In this document: positions 34,262 through 44,043 of the stretch, in pieces
How positions within the stretch are numbered: position 1 is the stretch's first letter
Layout: every line of letters begins with the position of its first letter
NCBI RefSeq assembly: GCF_030686865.1
Contig: NZ_JAQYUS010000008.1
Span: forward strand, 62,001-126,000
Origin: Kaistella sp. SH40-3
GTDB taxonomy: Bacteria; Bacteroidota; Bacteroidia; Flavobacteriales; Weeksellaceae
Direction of reading: 5' to 3'
DNA: 64,000 nt
The notes under the pieces: generated by a model
The model's input: only the letters and a program-made list of their open reading frames with translations
Database searches by the model: none
What the model was told of the DNA's origin: nothing
Program-made: the position numbers and the translations under genes

Positions 34262-36879
34262 GATAAGGTTTTCAATTTTTCTTCGAGCAAGATTAATTTA
34301 TCCTGCGCGTCTTTTTTCTTTTTCAATTCATTATCAACCACTTGTTGTGGTGCTCCTGCCATGAATTTCTCGTTGGATAATTTTTTATCTACTGACATCA
34401 TGAAACCTTTTAAATATTTGATTTCTTCTTCAGTTTTTGTTTTCTCTTCTCCTAAATCTAAATTTTCACTTAAAGGAATTGAAACTTCTGTTCCACCAAT
34501 TAAGAAAGAGAACGTGGGTTTATCTGCTTTTTCAGCGAAATGAATTTGTTCAATGTTCGCTAATTTTTTGACTAAATTTTCATTATCAAATGATGTTGCA
34601 TTGGTGAAAACCTCCACACTTTCACGTGGTGAAATCCCTTTGCTCTGACGGTAATTACGAACACCAGAAATCAAATCTTTAGAAACTTCAAACTTTTTGA
34701 TTAAGTCTTTATTATAATCCTGAACTTTTCTTTGTTGTGCAATAACCAAAGCATTTTCTACGGTTCTTTCAGAAATATTCTGCCATAATTCCTCAGATAA
34801 AAATGGCATAAATGGATGCAACAATTTCATCAATTCCTCAAAATACTGAATGGTTTGATTGTAAACTTCTGTAGAAATCGCTTCACCATAGTTTGGTTTA
34901 ATCGCCTCTAAATACCAAGAACAGAAATCGTCCCAAATCAATTTATACAGCAAATGCAAAGCATCAGAAATACGGAATTTTTCAAACTGATCAGCAATTT
35001 CAACAATCGTTTTATCCATTTGATTTCCGAACCAGGAAATTGCCTGTTGATTTGCCTCATTGGCTTTTATAGAATCATCTTTTTTCCAACCTTGAATTAA
35101 TTTATTGGAGTTCCAGATTTTCGTCGCGAAATTTCTTCCCTGCAACATTAATTCTTCATCAAAAAGCAAATCGTTTCCTGCTGCCGAACTCAATAGAATC
35201 CCGACTCGAACGCCATCTGCTCCATATTTCTCAATCAACTCAATTGGGTCCGGAGAATTCCCCAGTGATTTCGACATTTTGCGTCTTTGTTTATCCCGAA
35301 CAATTCCAGTAAAATAAACACTCTTAAAGGGAACTTCTTTTCTATACTCGATTCCCGCCATAATCATTCGGGCGACCCAGAAGAAAATAATATCTGGACC
35401 CGTCACCAAATCTGAGGTTGGGTAATAGTAATTAATATCTTTATTTTCTGGATCTAAAAGGCCGTCGAAAACCGACATTGGCCACAACCAAGAAGAAAAC
35501 CAGGTATCCAGTGCGTCTTCATCCTGACGAAGATCCGAGATTTCAAGATTTGAGATTTGAGACTTTTCTCTCGCAAGAATTAAGGCTTCTTCAATCGTTT
35601 CTGCTACCACAAAATCATCCTGACCATCACCATAGAAGAAAGCCGGAATTTGCTGACCCCACCAAAGCTGACGAGAAATATTCCAGTCGCGGATGTTTTC
35701 CATCCAGTGTTTATAAGTGTTCTTGAATTTTTCTGGGTGAAATTTCACCTCATCATTCATCACCACATCCAAGGCAGGTTTGGCAATTTCAGACATTTTC
35801 AAAAACCATTGAACAGAAACTTTAGGTTCGATGATCGCACCTGTTCTTTCAGATGTTCCTACTTTATTTACATAATCTTCTGCTTTTAACAAAAGATCAT
35901 TTTGCTCTAATTCTTTTACAATTTCCTTACGAACGACAAATCTATTTTTACCGGCGTAATGCAAACCGTGTTCATTCAAATTAGCATCATCATCTAAAGA
36001 ATCAATCATCTGCAGATTATGACGTTTCCCGATTTCATAATCATTGGTGTCGTGAGCCGGCGTAATTTTCAACGCTCCAGTTCCAAACTCAATATCAACA
36101 TAATCATCTTCGATAATTGGAATTACACGATTTACAATAGGAACAATAACGTTCTTACCTTTTAAATGAGCATATCGCTCATCGTCAGGATTGATACAAA
36201 CCGCAGTATCTCCGAAAATGGTTTCTGGACGGGTTGTTGCAACGGATAGAAACTCTTCAGTTCCTTCAATTTTATATTTTAAATAATACAGTTTTCCGTT
36301 TTGTTCTTTGAAAATAACTTCTTCATCAGAAATATTGGTCTTCGCTTCGGGATCCCAGTTTACCATTCGGTAACCTCTGTAAACCAAACCTTTGTTATAC
36401 AAATCAACAAAAGATTTAATAACCTGTTGAGAAAGTTTTGGTTCTAACGTAAAGCGAGTTCGTTCCCAATCGCAAGAACAACCTAACTTTTTCAATTGCT
36501 CCAGAATTGTTCCACCATATTTGTCAGTCCAATCCCAGGCGTGTTTTAGAAATTCTTCACGGGTAATATCTGCTTTATTAATGCCTTCTTCTTTCAATTT
36601 CGCCACCACTTTTGCTTCAGTTGCGATGGAAGCGTGATCAGTTCCCGGAACCCAGCAAGCATTGAAACCTTGCATTCTGGCCCTACGAACTAAAATATCC
36701 TGAATCGTATTGTTCAGCATATGACCCATGTGTAAAATTCCAGTTACATTTGGCGGAGGAATTACAATCGTATACGGAGGTTTTTCGTTAGGTTCGGAAT
36801 GAAAATAATTATGTTTCAGCCAGTAATCATACCATTTCTGTTCGGTTTCCTGTGGCGTATATTTCTCTGAAATCTGCAT
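34258..36879 (-). CDS. valS: Valyl-tRNA synthetase
   Basis: An 873-residue class I aminoacyl-tRNA synthetase. The HIGH motif is PPPNVTGILHMGHMLNN and the KMSKS motif is RRKMSKSLGNSPDP. The CP1 editing domain (TTRPETIFGDTAV) removes mischarged threonine. The C-terminal coiled-coil arm that contacts tRNA-Val is present (EEKTKTEEEIKYLKGFM). Upstream, TATTTTTG at 36913-36906 (minus strand) fits the Bacteroidota -7 box. Confidence 0.96.
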   Translation of the reverse strand: MQISEKYTPQETEQKWYDYWLKHNYFHSEPNEKPPYTIVIPPPNVTGILHMGHMLNNTIQDILVRRARMQGFNACWVPGTDHASIATEAKVVAKLKEEGINKADITREEFLKHAWDWTDKYGGTILEQLKKLGCSCDWERTRFTLEPKLSQQVIKSFVDLYNKGLVYRGYRMVNWDPEAKTNISDEEVIFKEQNGKLYYLKYKIEGTEEFLSVATTRPETIFGDTAVCINPDDERYAHLKGKNVIVPIVNRVIPIIEDDYVDIEFGTGALKITPAHDTNDYEIGKRHNLQMIDSLDDDANLNEHGLHYAGKNRFVVRKEIVKELEQNDLLLKAEDYVNKVGTSERTGAIIEPKVSVQWFLKMSEIAKPALDVVMNDEVKFHPEKFKNTYKHWMENIRDWNISRQLWWGQQIPAFFYGDGQDDFVVAETIEEALILAREKSQISNLEISDLRQDEDALDTWFSSWLWPMSVFDGLLDPENKDINYYYPTSDLVTGPDIIFFWVARMIMAGIEYRKEVPFKSVYFTGIVRDKQRRKMSKSLGNSPDPIELIEKYGADGVRVGILLSSAAGNDLLFDEELMLQGRNFATKIWNSNKLIQGWKKDDSIKANEANQQAISWFGNQMDKTIVEIADQFEKFRISDALHLLYKLIWDDFCSWYLEAIKPNYGEAISTEVYNQTIQYFEELMKLLHPFMPFLSEELWQNISERTVENALVIAQQRKVQDYNKDLIKKFEVSKDLISGVRNYRQSKGISPRESVEVFTNATSFDNENLVKKLANIEQIHFAEKADKPTFSFLIGGTEVSIPLSENLDLGEEKTKTEEEIKYLKGFMMSVDKKLSNEKFMAGAPQQVVDNELKKKKDAQDKLILLEEKLKTLS

Positions 36880-37005
36880 TTGTTATATCTTTGACTTAAT
36901 AGATGCAAAAATAGGGAAATAAAAAAAAGTGACCTTACTATTAAAAAAATATTTAACTTTGTTTGTTACATTCAATCAAATAACCAATTATTAAAAAATA
37001 AAAAA

Positions 37006-37497
37006 ATGAAAAAAATCTTCGCAGGCCTATTTTTGGCTGGATCTTTTGCACTTGCTTCAGCACAAACTATTTCATTCGATAAAACAGTTTTCGATTACGG
37101 AACCGTAAAGGTTGGCGCAGACGGTCATAGAGTTTTCACTGTAAAAAATACTGGAGACAAGCCTCTTATTATTTCAAAAGTTCAGGCATCATGTGGTTGT
37201 ACAACACCAGAATGGAGTCAGGATCCAATAATGCCAGGAAAAACTGCTCAAATAAAAGTAGGATACAACACCACTCTTGTTGGACCGTTTACAAAAATTA
37301 TTGAAGTATATTCAAATGACGCTGAAACAAGCAGATCAACGATTACGATTAAAGGTAATGTAATGGAAAATCCTCAAACTGCAATGGTTGCGCAACCAGC
37401 GGCTAGAGTTGAAACTGCAGTAGTAAAATCTGCGGTTGCAGAAAAAGTTGCTCCCGCTACAGCTAAGCAAGCAAAAAAATTAAATGCAAAAAACTGA
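37006..37497 (+). CDS. DUF1573 secreted protein
   Basis: A 163-residue exported protein with a signal peptide ending at ALASAQ. The DUF1573 beta-sandwich is marked by FDYGTVKVGADGHRVFTVKNTGDKPLIISKVQASCGCTTPEW, including the paired Cys. The last 40 residues are Ala/Val/Lys-rich and probably disordered. These proteins are abundant in Bacteroidota; role unknown. TAACTTTG at 36954-36961 is a plausible -7 box, with a 40-base leader. Confidence 0.88.
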   Translation: MKKIFAGLFLAGSFALASAQTISFDKTVFDYGTVKVGADGHRVFTVKNTGDKPLIISKVQASCGCTTPEWSQDPIMPGKTAQIKVGYNTTLVGPFTKIIEVYSNDAETSRSTITIKGNVMENPQTAMVAQPAARVETAVVKSAVAEKVAPATAKQAKKLNAKN

Positions 37498-37532
37498 TAT
37501 TCAATCTAATTTGTAATAACAGATAAACTTTA

Positions 37533-37560
37533 AAATCATTTCATAATTGAAATGATTTTT
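37533..37560 (+). terminator. Terminator after the DUF1573 gene
   Basis: AAATCATTTCA and TGAAATGATTT form a stem around a short loop, followed by TTTTTATTTTAG. Confidence 0.8.
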
Positions 37561-37585
37561 TTATTTTAGTACAAATATTAAAACT

Positions 37586-38455
37586 ATGGATTTAGATTTT
37601 AGTGATAATTTCATTGTGAAAAGTAAATTTTCTATCGATGATTTCCCAACTGAATACGAAGGGAAACTGACCAAGAAAGGGGGGAAAGAAATGCTCGCTG
37701 CAGAGAAAGGAAAACTTCACGAACTGCAAGAGCGATTGTACAGCGATGGAAGCAAATCTATTCTGGTTGTATTACAGGCAATGGATGCGGCAGGAAAAGA
37801 CTCATTAATCAAACATGTTTTTGGAGGTGTTAATCCGCAAGGCTGTTCTGTTACAAGTTTCAAAACACCAAATGATAAAGAATATGCTCATGACTTTTTG
37901 TGGCGGCATTATATGGCTTTACCTGAAAAAGGAAAGATCGGTATTTTTAACAGAAGTCATTATGAAAGTGTTTTGGTGTGTAAAGTTCATCCCGAATATA
38001 ATTTAAATGAAAAAGTCTGGAAGTCAGTTAATGATTTTGATGAAAAGTTCTGGAAGAAACGATATGAAAGCATTAGAAATTTTGAAAAGACGCTTGCTGA
38101 AAACGGAACAACCATTATTAAAATATTTTTGAATGTTTCTCAAAAAGAACAGAAAAAAAGATTCCTGGAACGAATTGACGATCCTACCAAAAACTGGAAA
38201 TTCTCTGCAGGTGATTTACCCGAACGAGAGTTGTGGAGTAAATATATGACTGCCTACGAAGAAGCCATTAATGAAACCTCCAAAGATTACGCGCCATGGT
38301 ATGTGATTCCCGCTGATCATAAATGGTTTACCAGAGTTGCGGCAATTCAGGTCATCATTGATGCAATGGAAAAAATGGATTTACAATATCCCGTAGTTTC
38401 GGAAGAAGGCAAGAAAGCATTACTCGATACAAAAAAAGAACTGGAAAAAGAATAA
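37586..38455 (+). CDS. Polyphosphate kinase 2 family protein
   Basis: A 289-residue P-loop kinase that transfers phosphate between polyphosphate and nucleotides. Walker A is QAMDAAGKDSLI, the Walker B-like segment is IGIFNRSHYE, and the lid module includes ERIDDPTKNWKFSAGDL. The single-domain length fits PPK2. Class (AMP-, ADP- or GDP-directed) cannot be fixed by eye. It is followed by a terminator shared with rnpB on the opposite strand. Confidence 0.92.
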   Translation: MDLDFSDNFIVKSKFSIDDFPTEYEGKLTKKGGKEMLAAEKGKLHELQERLYSDGSKSILVVLQAMDAAGKDSLIKHVFGGVNPQGCSVTSFKTPNDKEYAHDFLWRHYMALPEKGKIGIFNRSHYESVLVCKVHPEYNLNEKVWKSVNDFDEKFWKKRYESIRNFEKTLAENGTTIIKIFLNVSQKEQKKRFLERIDDPTKNWKFSAGDLPERELWSKYMTAYEEAINETSKDYAPWYVIPADHKWFTRVAAIQVIIDAMEKMDLQYPVVSEEGKKALLDTKKELEKE

Positions 38456-38460
38456 AAAAA

Positions 38461-38489
38461 AAGCAGAAATAAAAATTTCTGCTTTTTTT
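38461..38489. terminator. Shared terminator of the PPK2 gene and rnpB
   Basis: AAGCAGAAAT and ATTTCTGCTT pair around AAAA, with TTTTTTT on the plus side and a long T-run on the minus side. It lies at the 3' end of both convergent transcripts. Confidence 0.85.
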
Positions 38490-38495
38490 ATAAAA

Positions 38496-38832
38496 ACCCA
38501 CAAGAGAAACTATAAGCCGGATTCTGTTTTTTGACCGAAATCAAAACGCCTGTTATTTATCTACGCTTTACATTGCTGCAAAACTTTAGCTGCTTACCCC
38601 TCGGTTTTTGGAGCGAGCCACTTCCTATCTCGACGAATCGAGAAATCCGATATACTTAACATTGCACCGCAAAGAGTTTACCTGGTTTCACTATAAATTA
38701 ATATACATACTTTCTGTTGCACTGGTCCTGATCTCGCGACCGACGGATGTTATCCGCTTTGCTGCCCTATGGTGTCCGGACTTTCCTACCTCCGCCGAAG
38801 CGGAAATCAACAAGCCGTTTTTCTTGTGGGTG
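38496..38832 (-). ncRNA. rnpB: RNase P RNA, bacterial class A
   Basis: About 337 nt. On the minus strand the 5' part contains AGGAAAGTCCGGAC followed by ACCATAGGGCAGCAAAGCG, the universally conserved P4/J3-4 region, and the 3' part contains ACAGAATCCGGCTTAT, the other P4 strand. The ends pair as P1: CCCACAAGA (38830-38822) with TCTTGTGGG (38506-38498). The RNA processes pre-tRNA 5' ends with the RnpA protein. Exact termini are estimated from P1. Confidence 0.96.
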
Positions 38833-38833
38833 A

Positions 38834-38861
38834 CAAAGATAGGAATTTTCTACTTTCACAA
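38834..38861 (-). promoter_or_regulatory. Promoter of rnpB
   Basis: On the minus strand, TTG (38861-38859) is followed after 17 bases by TATCTTTG (38841-38834), matching the Bacteroidota consensus TTG-N17-23-TAnnTTTG. Initiation would fall at the start of P1. Confidence 0.75.
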
Positions 38862-38965
38862 TCATTATTTTTAACTAGTAGGTACGACTTACCAACTGTT
38901 CCACTTAATTTTTTGGAAAGAAATTTGCTAGTGAAGAATTTATTAAATTTTGATACTTTTGAATT

Positions 38966-39799
38966 ATGAATTATTTTGAAATTGTTTACGCCGTCCTGAA
39001 ACGTTGGTACAGTAGTCTTGCAGAAGCGACACCTAAATTGGCAGTCGGAATATTGGTTTTTTTCATCTTTTTAACGATGAGTTCTTACCTCAGTAAAATA
39101 TCGGTAAAGATTTTTCATAAGTTTTTTCCCAAAAGCAAGAATAACTCAATTGTTACTTTAATCAAAGTTTTTAAGTTTCTTATCATCCTTTCTGGAGCAT
39201 TTATTTCCTTTGAAATAATGGGCTTGGGCGGTTTTGTTTTAAAGTTTATAGGTAGTTTAGGAGTTGCCGGTGTGGTAGCTGGTGTCGCTTTGAAAGATTT
39301 GGTTTCATCGATGTTTTCGGGCGCTCTGGTTGGGATCGATAAATCATTTGCAGATGGCGATTATGTTTCTATTAAAGATGTGACTGGCGTTGTAGAAAAA
39401 ATCGGATTTTTGACCACAAAAATTATTACTGATGATGGAAAAAAAGTTTTTGTACCAAACCAATTGATTTTCAGCGCACCTTTTACGAACTTTTCTTCCT
39501 CTGGACAAAGAAAAGTATTTCTGGATTTACAAATTGCCAGCAGTCAGGATTTAGAGAAAACCACGCAGGTTATTTTAGAAGAGATTAACAGTTTTGATTT
39601 CACTGATCATATTGAGGAAACCCAAGTAATTATACTGAAACAATCATTTGGAATTTTCTATTTGCAAGCACGCTTCTTTATGAAAAGTGGTAAAAATATT
39701 ATGAAAGTGAAGAGCGATGCTTTAATTGCCTTAAAAAAAAGGTTAGAAGAATCGGGAATCGAATTAGCGACTCAGATTCAGATTGACAACAATGTTTAA
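38966..39799 (+). CDS. Mechanosensitive channel, MscS family
   Basis: A 277-residue small-conductance mechanosensitive channel. Three membrane helices (residues about 20-40, 65-90, 95-125) end in the pore helix GSLGVAGVVAGVALKDLVSSMFSGALVG, rich in Gly/Ala as in TM3 of MscS. The cytoplasmic beta and alpha/beta domains follow (VFVPNQLIFSAPFTNFSSSG). It relieves osmotic downshock. TACTTTTG (38954-38961) is a perfect -7 box only four bases before the ATG, so the mRNA may be nearly leaderless. Confidence 0.9.
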   Translation: MNYFEIVYAVLKRWYSSLAEATPKLAVGILVFFIFLTMSSYLSKISVKIFHKFFPKSKNNSIVTLIKVFKFLIILSGAFISFEIMGLGGFVLKFIGSLGVAGVVAGVALKDLVSSMFSGALVGIDKSFADGDYVSIKDVTGVVEKIGFLTTKIITDDGKKVFVPNQLIFSAPFTNFSSSGQRKVFLDLQIASSQDLEKTTQVILEEINSFDFTDHIEETQVIILKQSFGIFYLQARFFMKSGKNIMKVKSDALIALKKRLEESGIELATQIQIDNNV

Positions 39800-39860
39800 A
39801 CACTGATATTTTATAAACTATTACCATTTTAACTGTATGAAGCATATTGCACGCAAAAAA

Positions 39861-39886
39861 AAAGGATGCTAAAATTAGCATCCTTT
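39861..39886. terminator. Bidirectional terminator between MscS and metalloprotease genes
   Basis: AAAGGATGCTAA and TTAGCATCCTTT form a 12-bp stem with a two-base loop between convergent genes. T-runs occur on both sides. Confidence 0.88.
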
Positions 39887-39906
39887 TCATTTTAACTGAA
39901 ATGTAA

Positions 39907-42090
39907 TTATTTTTTAATCATTAATTTCTCGGTTACTTTTTCACCATTCTTTAATAGAATTGATAAAACGTAATTTCCGTTCGCTATTTTCTCAACGTTA
40001 ATTTTTCCATTAGCGGACACAGTTCCTGAATTTACCAATCTTCCAGATGCATCATAAATCATGAATTTCGCACCTTCTGATTTGGCCATTGAAATATTCA
40101 CTTCATTTTTCGCTGGGTTTGGATAAATAGAAGCAGTTTTCAACTTACCATCGACTGTGGCTAAATATTTTTTAATTTTGAAGTTAGACTTATTCACGGC
40201 AAAATACACGTTATTAACTGCTTTTACCATAATTCTCGCTGAAGCAATATCTTCATTAGGAAGATTTACAATAGCAGTACCATTATTAGGAACGCTTTCC
40301 GAAAGGACCACATCGAAGTTAGCACCACTATCTTTAGATAAAAGGATGCTCACACTTGAGGTACTCACTTCTCCAGCATCTGTTCCGGCAACATCCCAAG
40401 TTACCGCAATTGGGTTTTGAGCACTGTACTCAACGTTCGTCGTTTGAGACGTAACAACAAAAGGTCCAGAATCTGCAACAGTTATTTCCACTAGGGCTCT
40501 TGCTGATTGGTTTCCTGTTGGTTTGTTATCATTTACTATAAGAGAGAAGTTTAATGCGCGGGCAACACTTGGTGTAACTTCCCATTTTGGAATAAGGTTA
40601 TTTTGGACTACAGAACTCAACATTGGGAAATATCTCTTAGGAGAAGTTGACGGCAAAAACGACCTGTAGATAGGTCCTCCTGTAGCTGTAGCAACTGGTG
40701 GCTGGGTACTGGCCTGATTATCCAATTGCTCCCATAGATAAGTTAATGGGTCATTATCTGCATCGGTACCAACACCTGTTAAAACAAATGCAGTTCCTTT
40801 AGGAATTGTATAACTATCTCCTGCGTCAGCAGTAGGAATCGCATTATTGTTATCTGTTTTTACGGAACAATCAGTTACTCTGGATATAATTTTATAAATC
40901 TCATTCACACTTGCAGAATGGAAGTATGGATCACTATTATTTTGAACATTGTTTGCACTGCCGCAAATCCCGGCATACGCCATAATTGTTGACCCACTAC
41001 CTGGTTCAAAAGCAGTTGTATTATTCTTATTTCCACCACCACAATTTCCTGTCGTAGCATTAAAAGTATGGTTCGCTCCAAACTGGTGACCCATTTCGTG
41101 AGCAACAAAATCAATATAAAACGCATCATTAACTGGAGAAGGTAAACCTGTAACTCCCCGCGCTTTATTACTGCCACAGATACCACCTAAAGAAGCGACA
41201 CCTCCACCTCCTGTAGAAAACACGTGTCCAACATCATAACCATTAATACCGATAACATTATTAAGATTGGTTTTATTTTCGCCTAACATGACCGCGCCAT
41301 CATTATTGGTGTAAGGATCAGTAGTTGCATCGGTGTAAATTACAAGATCTGTATTCGCTACCAATACCATTGTTAATGAAAACGTTTTTTCATAAATTCC
41401 ATTTACTCTGGTCATAGCAACAACCATTGCTGCAAGTGCTTTTGGAACTGTTCCACCATGAAAAGCAGTGTATTCACCGGTAGCGGCTAAAGCAAGACGG
41501 TACGTTCTAAATTTTCCATCAGCTACTAAGGGCGCTTTATTTCCAACTCCCGCTTCTTGTTCCACATTTTCTCCTTCTACTTTACATTCAAACAAATGAT
41601 TGTTTACAGGCATATCTGCTCTTTTGTAAACTATGTAATTAGAGTTGTCTTTGGTATAACTATCAAGATAACTCACTTCCCAACCATCAAAATACATGGC
41701 ACTTATTCCTTGATCCGGAGTAATACTGAAGCGAATTGAATTGTGAGCATTTCCTTTTTCATATCCAACATAAGATCTAAGTTCCGGATATTTTGCCTGC
41801 AAAGGTGCTTCCATTACAGACGCTTCCTCAACAAGATAGGATCTAAATTTACCATTGGCATCTGGAAAAGTAATTAATCGACCTTCTTTAGTTGAAAATC
41901 TTGCAGGTGCAGCGGCCAAATCATTTTTAATTTTTTCTACATCTACTTTATAAACCGAAAATTCTTTTGGTTTAGAATCTCTTGCGGTTAAACCGGTTTT
42001 GGGTAATGTATTTACCTTTGACCAGTAATTCTGTCCAAAGCCAAACGCTGCGAACATCAAGCAGGAAAGGGTAAAGATTTTTGTTTTCAT
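39907..42090 (-). CDS. Secreted reprolysin-like metalloprotease with T9SS sorting domain
   Basis: A 727-residue exported zinc protease. The signal peptide ends near FGFGQ. The metzincin zinc site is HEMGHQFGANH (residues 331-341). A C-terminal type A sorting domain (IYPNPAKNEVNISM ... GNYVLSILLKNGEKVTEKLMIKK) targets it to the type IX secretion system, which would cleave the domain and release or anchor the enzyme at the surface. Residues about 420-640 are Ig-like or fibronectin-like repeats. It lies 13 bases after a lipoprotein gene that is probably in the same operon. Confidence 0.93.
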   Translation of the reverse strand: MKTKIFTLSCLMFAAFGFGQNYWSKVNTLPKTGLTARDSKPKEFSVYKVDVEKIKNDLAAAPARFSTKEGRLITFPDANGKFRSYLVEEASVMEAPLQAKYPELRSYVGYEKGNAHNSIRFSITPDQGISAMYFDGWEVSYLDSYTKDNSNYIVYKRADMPVNNHLFECKVEGENVEQEAGVGNKAPLVADGKFRTYRLALAATGEYTAFHGGTVPKALAAMVVAMTRVNGIYEKTFSLTMVLVANTDLVIYTDATTDPYTNNDGAVMLGENKTNLNNVIGINGYDVGHVFSTGGGGVASLGGICGSNKARGVTGLPSPVNDAFYIDFVAHEMGHQFGANHTFNATTGNCGGGNKNNTTAFEPGSGSTIMAYAGICGSANNVQNNSDPYFHSASVNEIYKIISRVTDCSVKTDNNNAIPTADAGDSYTIPKGTAFVLTGVGTDADNDPLTYLWEQLDNQASTQPPVATATGGPIYRSFLPSTSPKRYFPMLSSVVQNNLIPKWEVTPSVARALNFSLIVNDNKPTGNQSARALVEITVADSGPFVVTSQTTNVEYSAQNPIAVTWDVAGTDAGEVSTSSVSILLSKDSGANFDVVLSESVPNNGTAIVNLPNEDIASARIMVKAVNNVYFAVNKSNFKIKKYLATVDGKLKTASIYPNPAKNEVNISMAKSEGAKFMIYDASGRLVNSGTVSANGKINVEKIANGNYVLSILLKNGEKVTEKLMIKK

Positions 42091-42103
42091 AATACGTTTT
42101 TTA

Positions 42104-42553
42104 CTATTTTAATTTTTGATAGTTGAATACTATTTTTTTGGGGTTCACTTTCTTTAATAATTTTACGAGAACATAGGGCGAAATCCTGCTCGATTTTTGA
42201 ACGTCGGGATTATGGAACTCCCCAACATCTACATAAATGGTATTGCCTTTTCGCGAAATTTCTTTTATTTCAACATCATTGGAGTTTTTCACAAGAGGTT
42301 TGAAAATAATATAAGATTCATTGTCCGAAAGCGACGGTATTGGTGCTAATCGATTTCCTGGTGATTTTGAATGGATGACTTTGTAAACAGAATCGATTTT
42401 TTCCTGCGTATTTAAAACCAAATATTGCTCAGAGATCAAAGGATAAAAGAAATGGCTAACTTCTTCAAAATTAATTTTATCCGCTGCAGCATTTGCCGAT
42501 TGAGAATCACAACTGAAAAATAAAACAACAAGAAACATGTAAAGATAATTCAT
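42104..42553 (-). CDS. Small lipoprotein upstream of the metalloprotease
   Basis: A 149-residue predicted lipoprotein: hydrophobic N-terminus and SC at residues 14-15 (VVLFFSCDSQ). The mature part is mixed and charged; no family is recognised. It is directly upstream of the T9SS metalloprotease gene with a 13-base gap, suggesting joint expression. It could be an inhibitor, chaperone or unrelated surface protein; nothing in the sequence distinguishes these. Confidence 0.62.
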   Translation of the reverse strand: MNYLYMFLVVLFFSCDSQSANAAADKINFEEVSHFFYPLISEQYLVLNTQEKIDSVYKVIHSKSPGNRLAPIPSLSDNESYIIFKPLVKNSNDVEIKEISRKGNTIYVDVGEFHNPDVQKSSRISPYVLVKLLKKVNPKKIVFNYQKLK

Positions 42554-42708
42554 AATTGAAAAGCAAGAATAATACTTATTTAAAGCAAATATACCAATTT
42601 ATACAACAAACCAACCTTGTCATTAAAAATAATTCATCAACTTTATTAATTCATTTCGTTTTTAATTTTATTAAAAAAAGAAATAAAAACACATCAACGT
42701 AGAAATAA

Positions 42709-42745
42709 AAAACCGTCTCACCAAATAATGACGAGACGGTTTTAA
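42709..42745 (-). terminator. Terminator of sucC
   Basis: AAAACCGTCTC and GAGACGGTTTT form an 11-bp stem around a 13-base loop. On the minus strand it is followed by a T-run (TTTTTTATTTC), 19 bases after the sucC stop codon. Confidence 0.85.
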
Positions 42746-42763
42746 ATAGTTATCTAAAAAATC

Positions 42764-43957
42764 TTAGTGACCTAAAACTTCTTTTACTTTATTAGCAGCT
42801 TCTTCCAAAGTAATTACAGAATGAACTGGCAAACCAGAATCATCAATTAATTGTTTTGCTTCTACTGCATTGGTTCCCTGTAATCTCACGATCAATGGAA
42901 CAGGAAGACTTCCCATCGCTTTGTAAGCATCTACGATCCCTTGAGCAACACGGTCGCAACGTACGATTCCTCCGAAGATGTTAATCAAAATTGCTTTTAC
43001 ATTTGGATCTTTCAAGATAATTCCGAAAGCTTTCTGAACTCTTTCCGCATCAGCCGTACCACCAACATCTAAGAAATTCGCTGGGTTACCACCAGATAAT
43101 TTAATGATATCCATAGTTGCCATCGCAAGACCAGCTCCGTTTACCATACAGGCAACGTCACCATCCAACTTCACGAAGTTCAAACCAGCATTACCAGCTT
43201 CAACATCAGTAGGATCTTCTTCTCTTGTATCTCTCAGTTCAGCCAAATCTTTGTGACGGAACAATGCGTTGTCATCTAAAGAAACTTTAGCATCAACAGC
43301 GATAATTTTATTGTCAGAAGTTTTTAAAACCGGATTAATTTCAAAAAGTGAAGCATCAATTCCAACATAAGCGTTGTAAAGGTTTGCAATAAATTTTACG
43401 AAATCTTTGTGAGCAGCACCTTCTAAACCTAAGTTGAAAGCAATTTTTCTAGCCTGGAAACCTTGCAATCCCACAGATGGATCTACAACTTCATTATGAA
43501 TTAAATGAGGAGTTACTTCTGCAACGTGCTCAATATCCATTCCACCTTCCGTAGAATAAACGATCATATTTTTCCCTTGCGCTCTGTCTAAAAGGATAGA
43601 AACATAAAACTCTTTGGTTTCAGTTTCCCCTGGATAATAAACATCTTCAGCAACCAAAACGAAATTTACTTTTTTCCCTTCCGCAGAAGTTTGTGGAGTA
43701 ACCAACTGCATTCCGATGATGTTTCCAGCATTTTCTTTCAGTTTTTCCATGTTCGGAGAAAACTTAACGCCGCCGCCTTTACCACGTCCACCAGCGTGAA
43801 CCTGTGCTTTAACGACCCAGCCTTCGTTTCCGTTCATTTCAGTCAGTTTTTTCGCTGCTGCTTCTGCTTCTTCCACAGTGTTTGCGATAAAACCTCGTTG
43901 GATGTTAACTCCGTATTTTGCCAAAATCTCTTTGGATTGGTACTCGTGAAGATTCAT
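42764..43957 (-). CDS. sucC: Succinyl-CoA synthetase (ADP-forming) beta subunit
   Basis: A 397-residue ATP-grasp subunit of the TCA-cycle enzyme that makes ATP from succinyl-CoA. Features include MNLHEYQSKEIL at the N-terminus, VKAQVHAGGRGKGGGV, EINPV, and the C-terminal CoA-ligase-like glycine motif NIFGGIVRCD. The partner sucD is not adjacent, as is common in Bacteroidota. A possible -7 box TAAATTTG lies on the minus strand at 44001-43994. Confidence 0.96.
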   Translation of the reverse strand: MNLHEYQSKEILAKYGVNIQRGFIANTVEEAEAAAKKLTEMNGNEGWVVKAQVHAGGRGKGGGVKFSPNMEKLKENAGNIIGMQLVTPQTSAEGKKVNFVLVAEDVYYPGETETKEFYVSILLDRAQGKNMIVYSTEGGMDIEHVAEVTPHLIHNEVVDPSVGLQGFQARKIAFNLGLEGAAHKDFVKFIANLYNAYVGIDASLFEINPVLKTSDNKIIAVDAKVSLDDNALFRHKDLAELRDTREEDPTDVEAGNAGLNFVKLDGDVACMVNGAGLAMATMDIIKLSGGNPANFLDVGGTADAERVQKAFGIILKDPNVKAILINIFGGIVRCDRVAQGIVDAYKAMGSLPVPLIVRLQGTNAVEAKQLIDDSGLPVHSVITLEEAANKVKEVLGH

Positions 43958-44043
43958 AATATTTTAATTAGATATTTATTTTTTAAAGATTGACAAATTT
44001 AAGAAAATTTGATAAGATAGGAAGCATATCCATTTAAATTTTT

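Noticed and set aside
38608-38969. Plus-strand reading frames of 66-88 codons
   Set aside because: They lie antisense to the RNase P RNA gene and its promoter.
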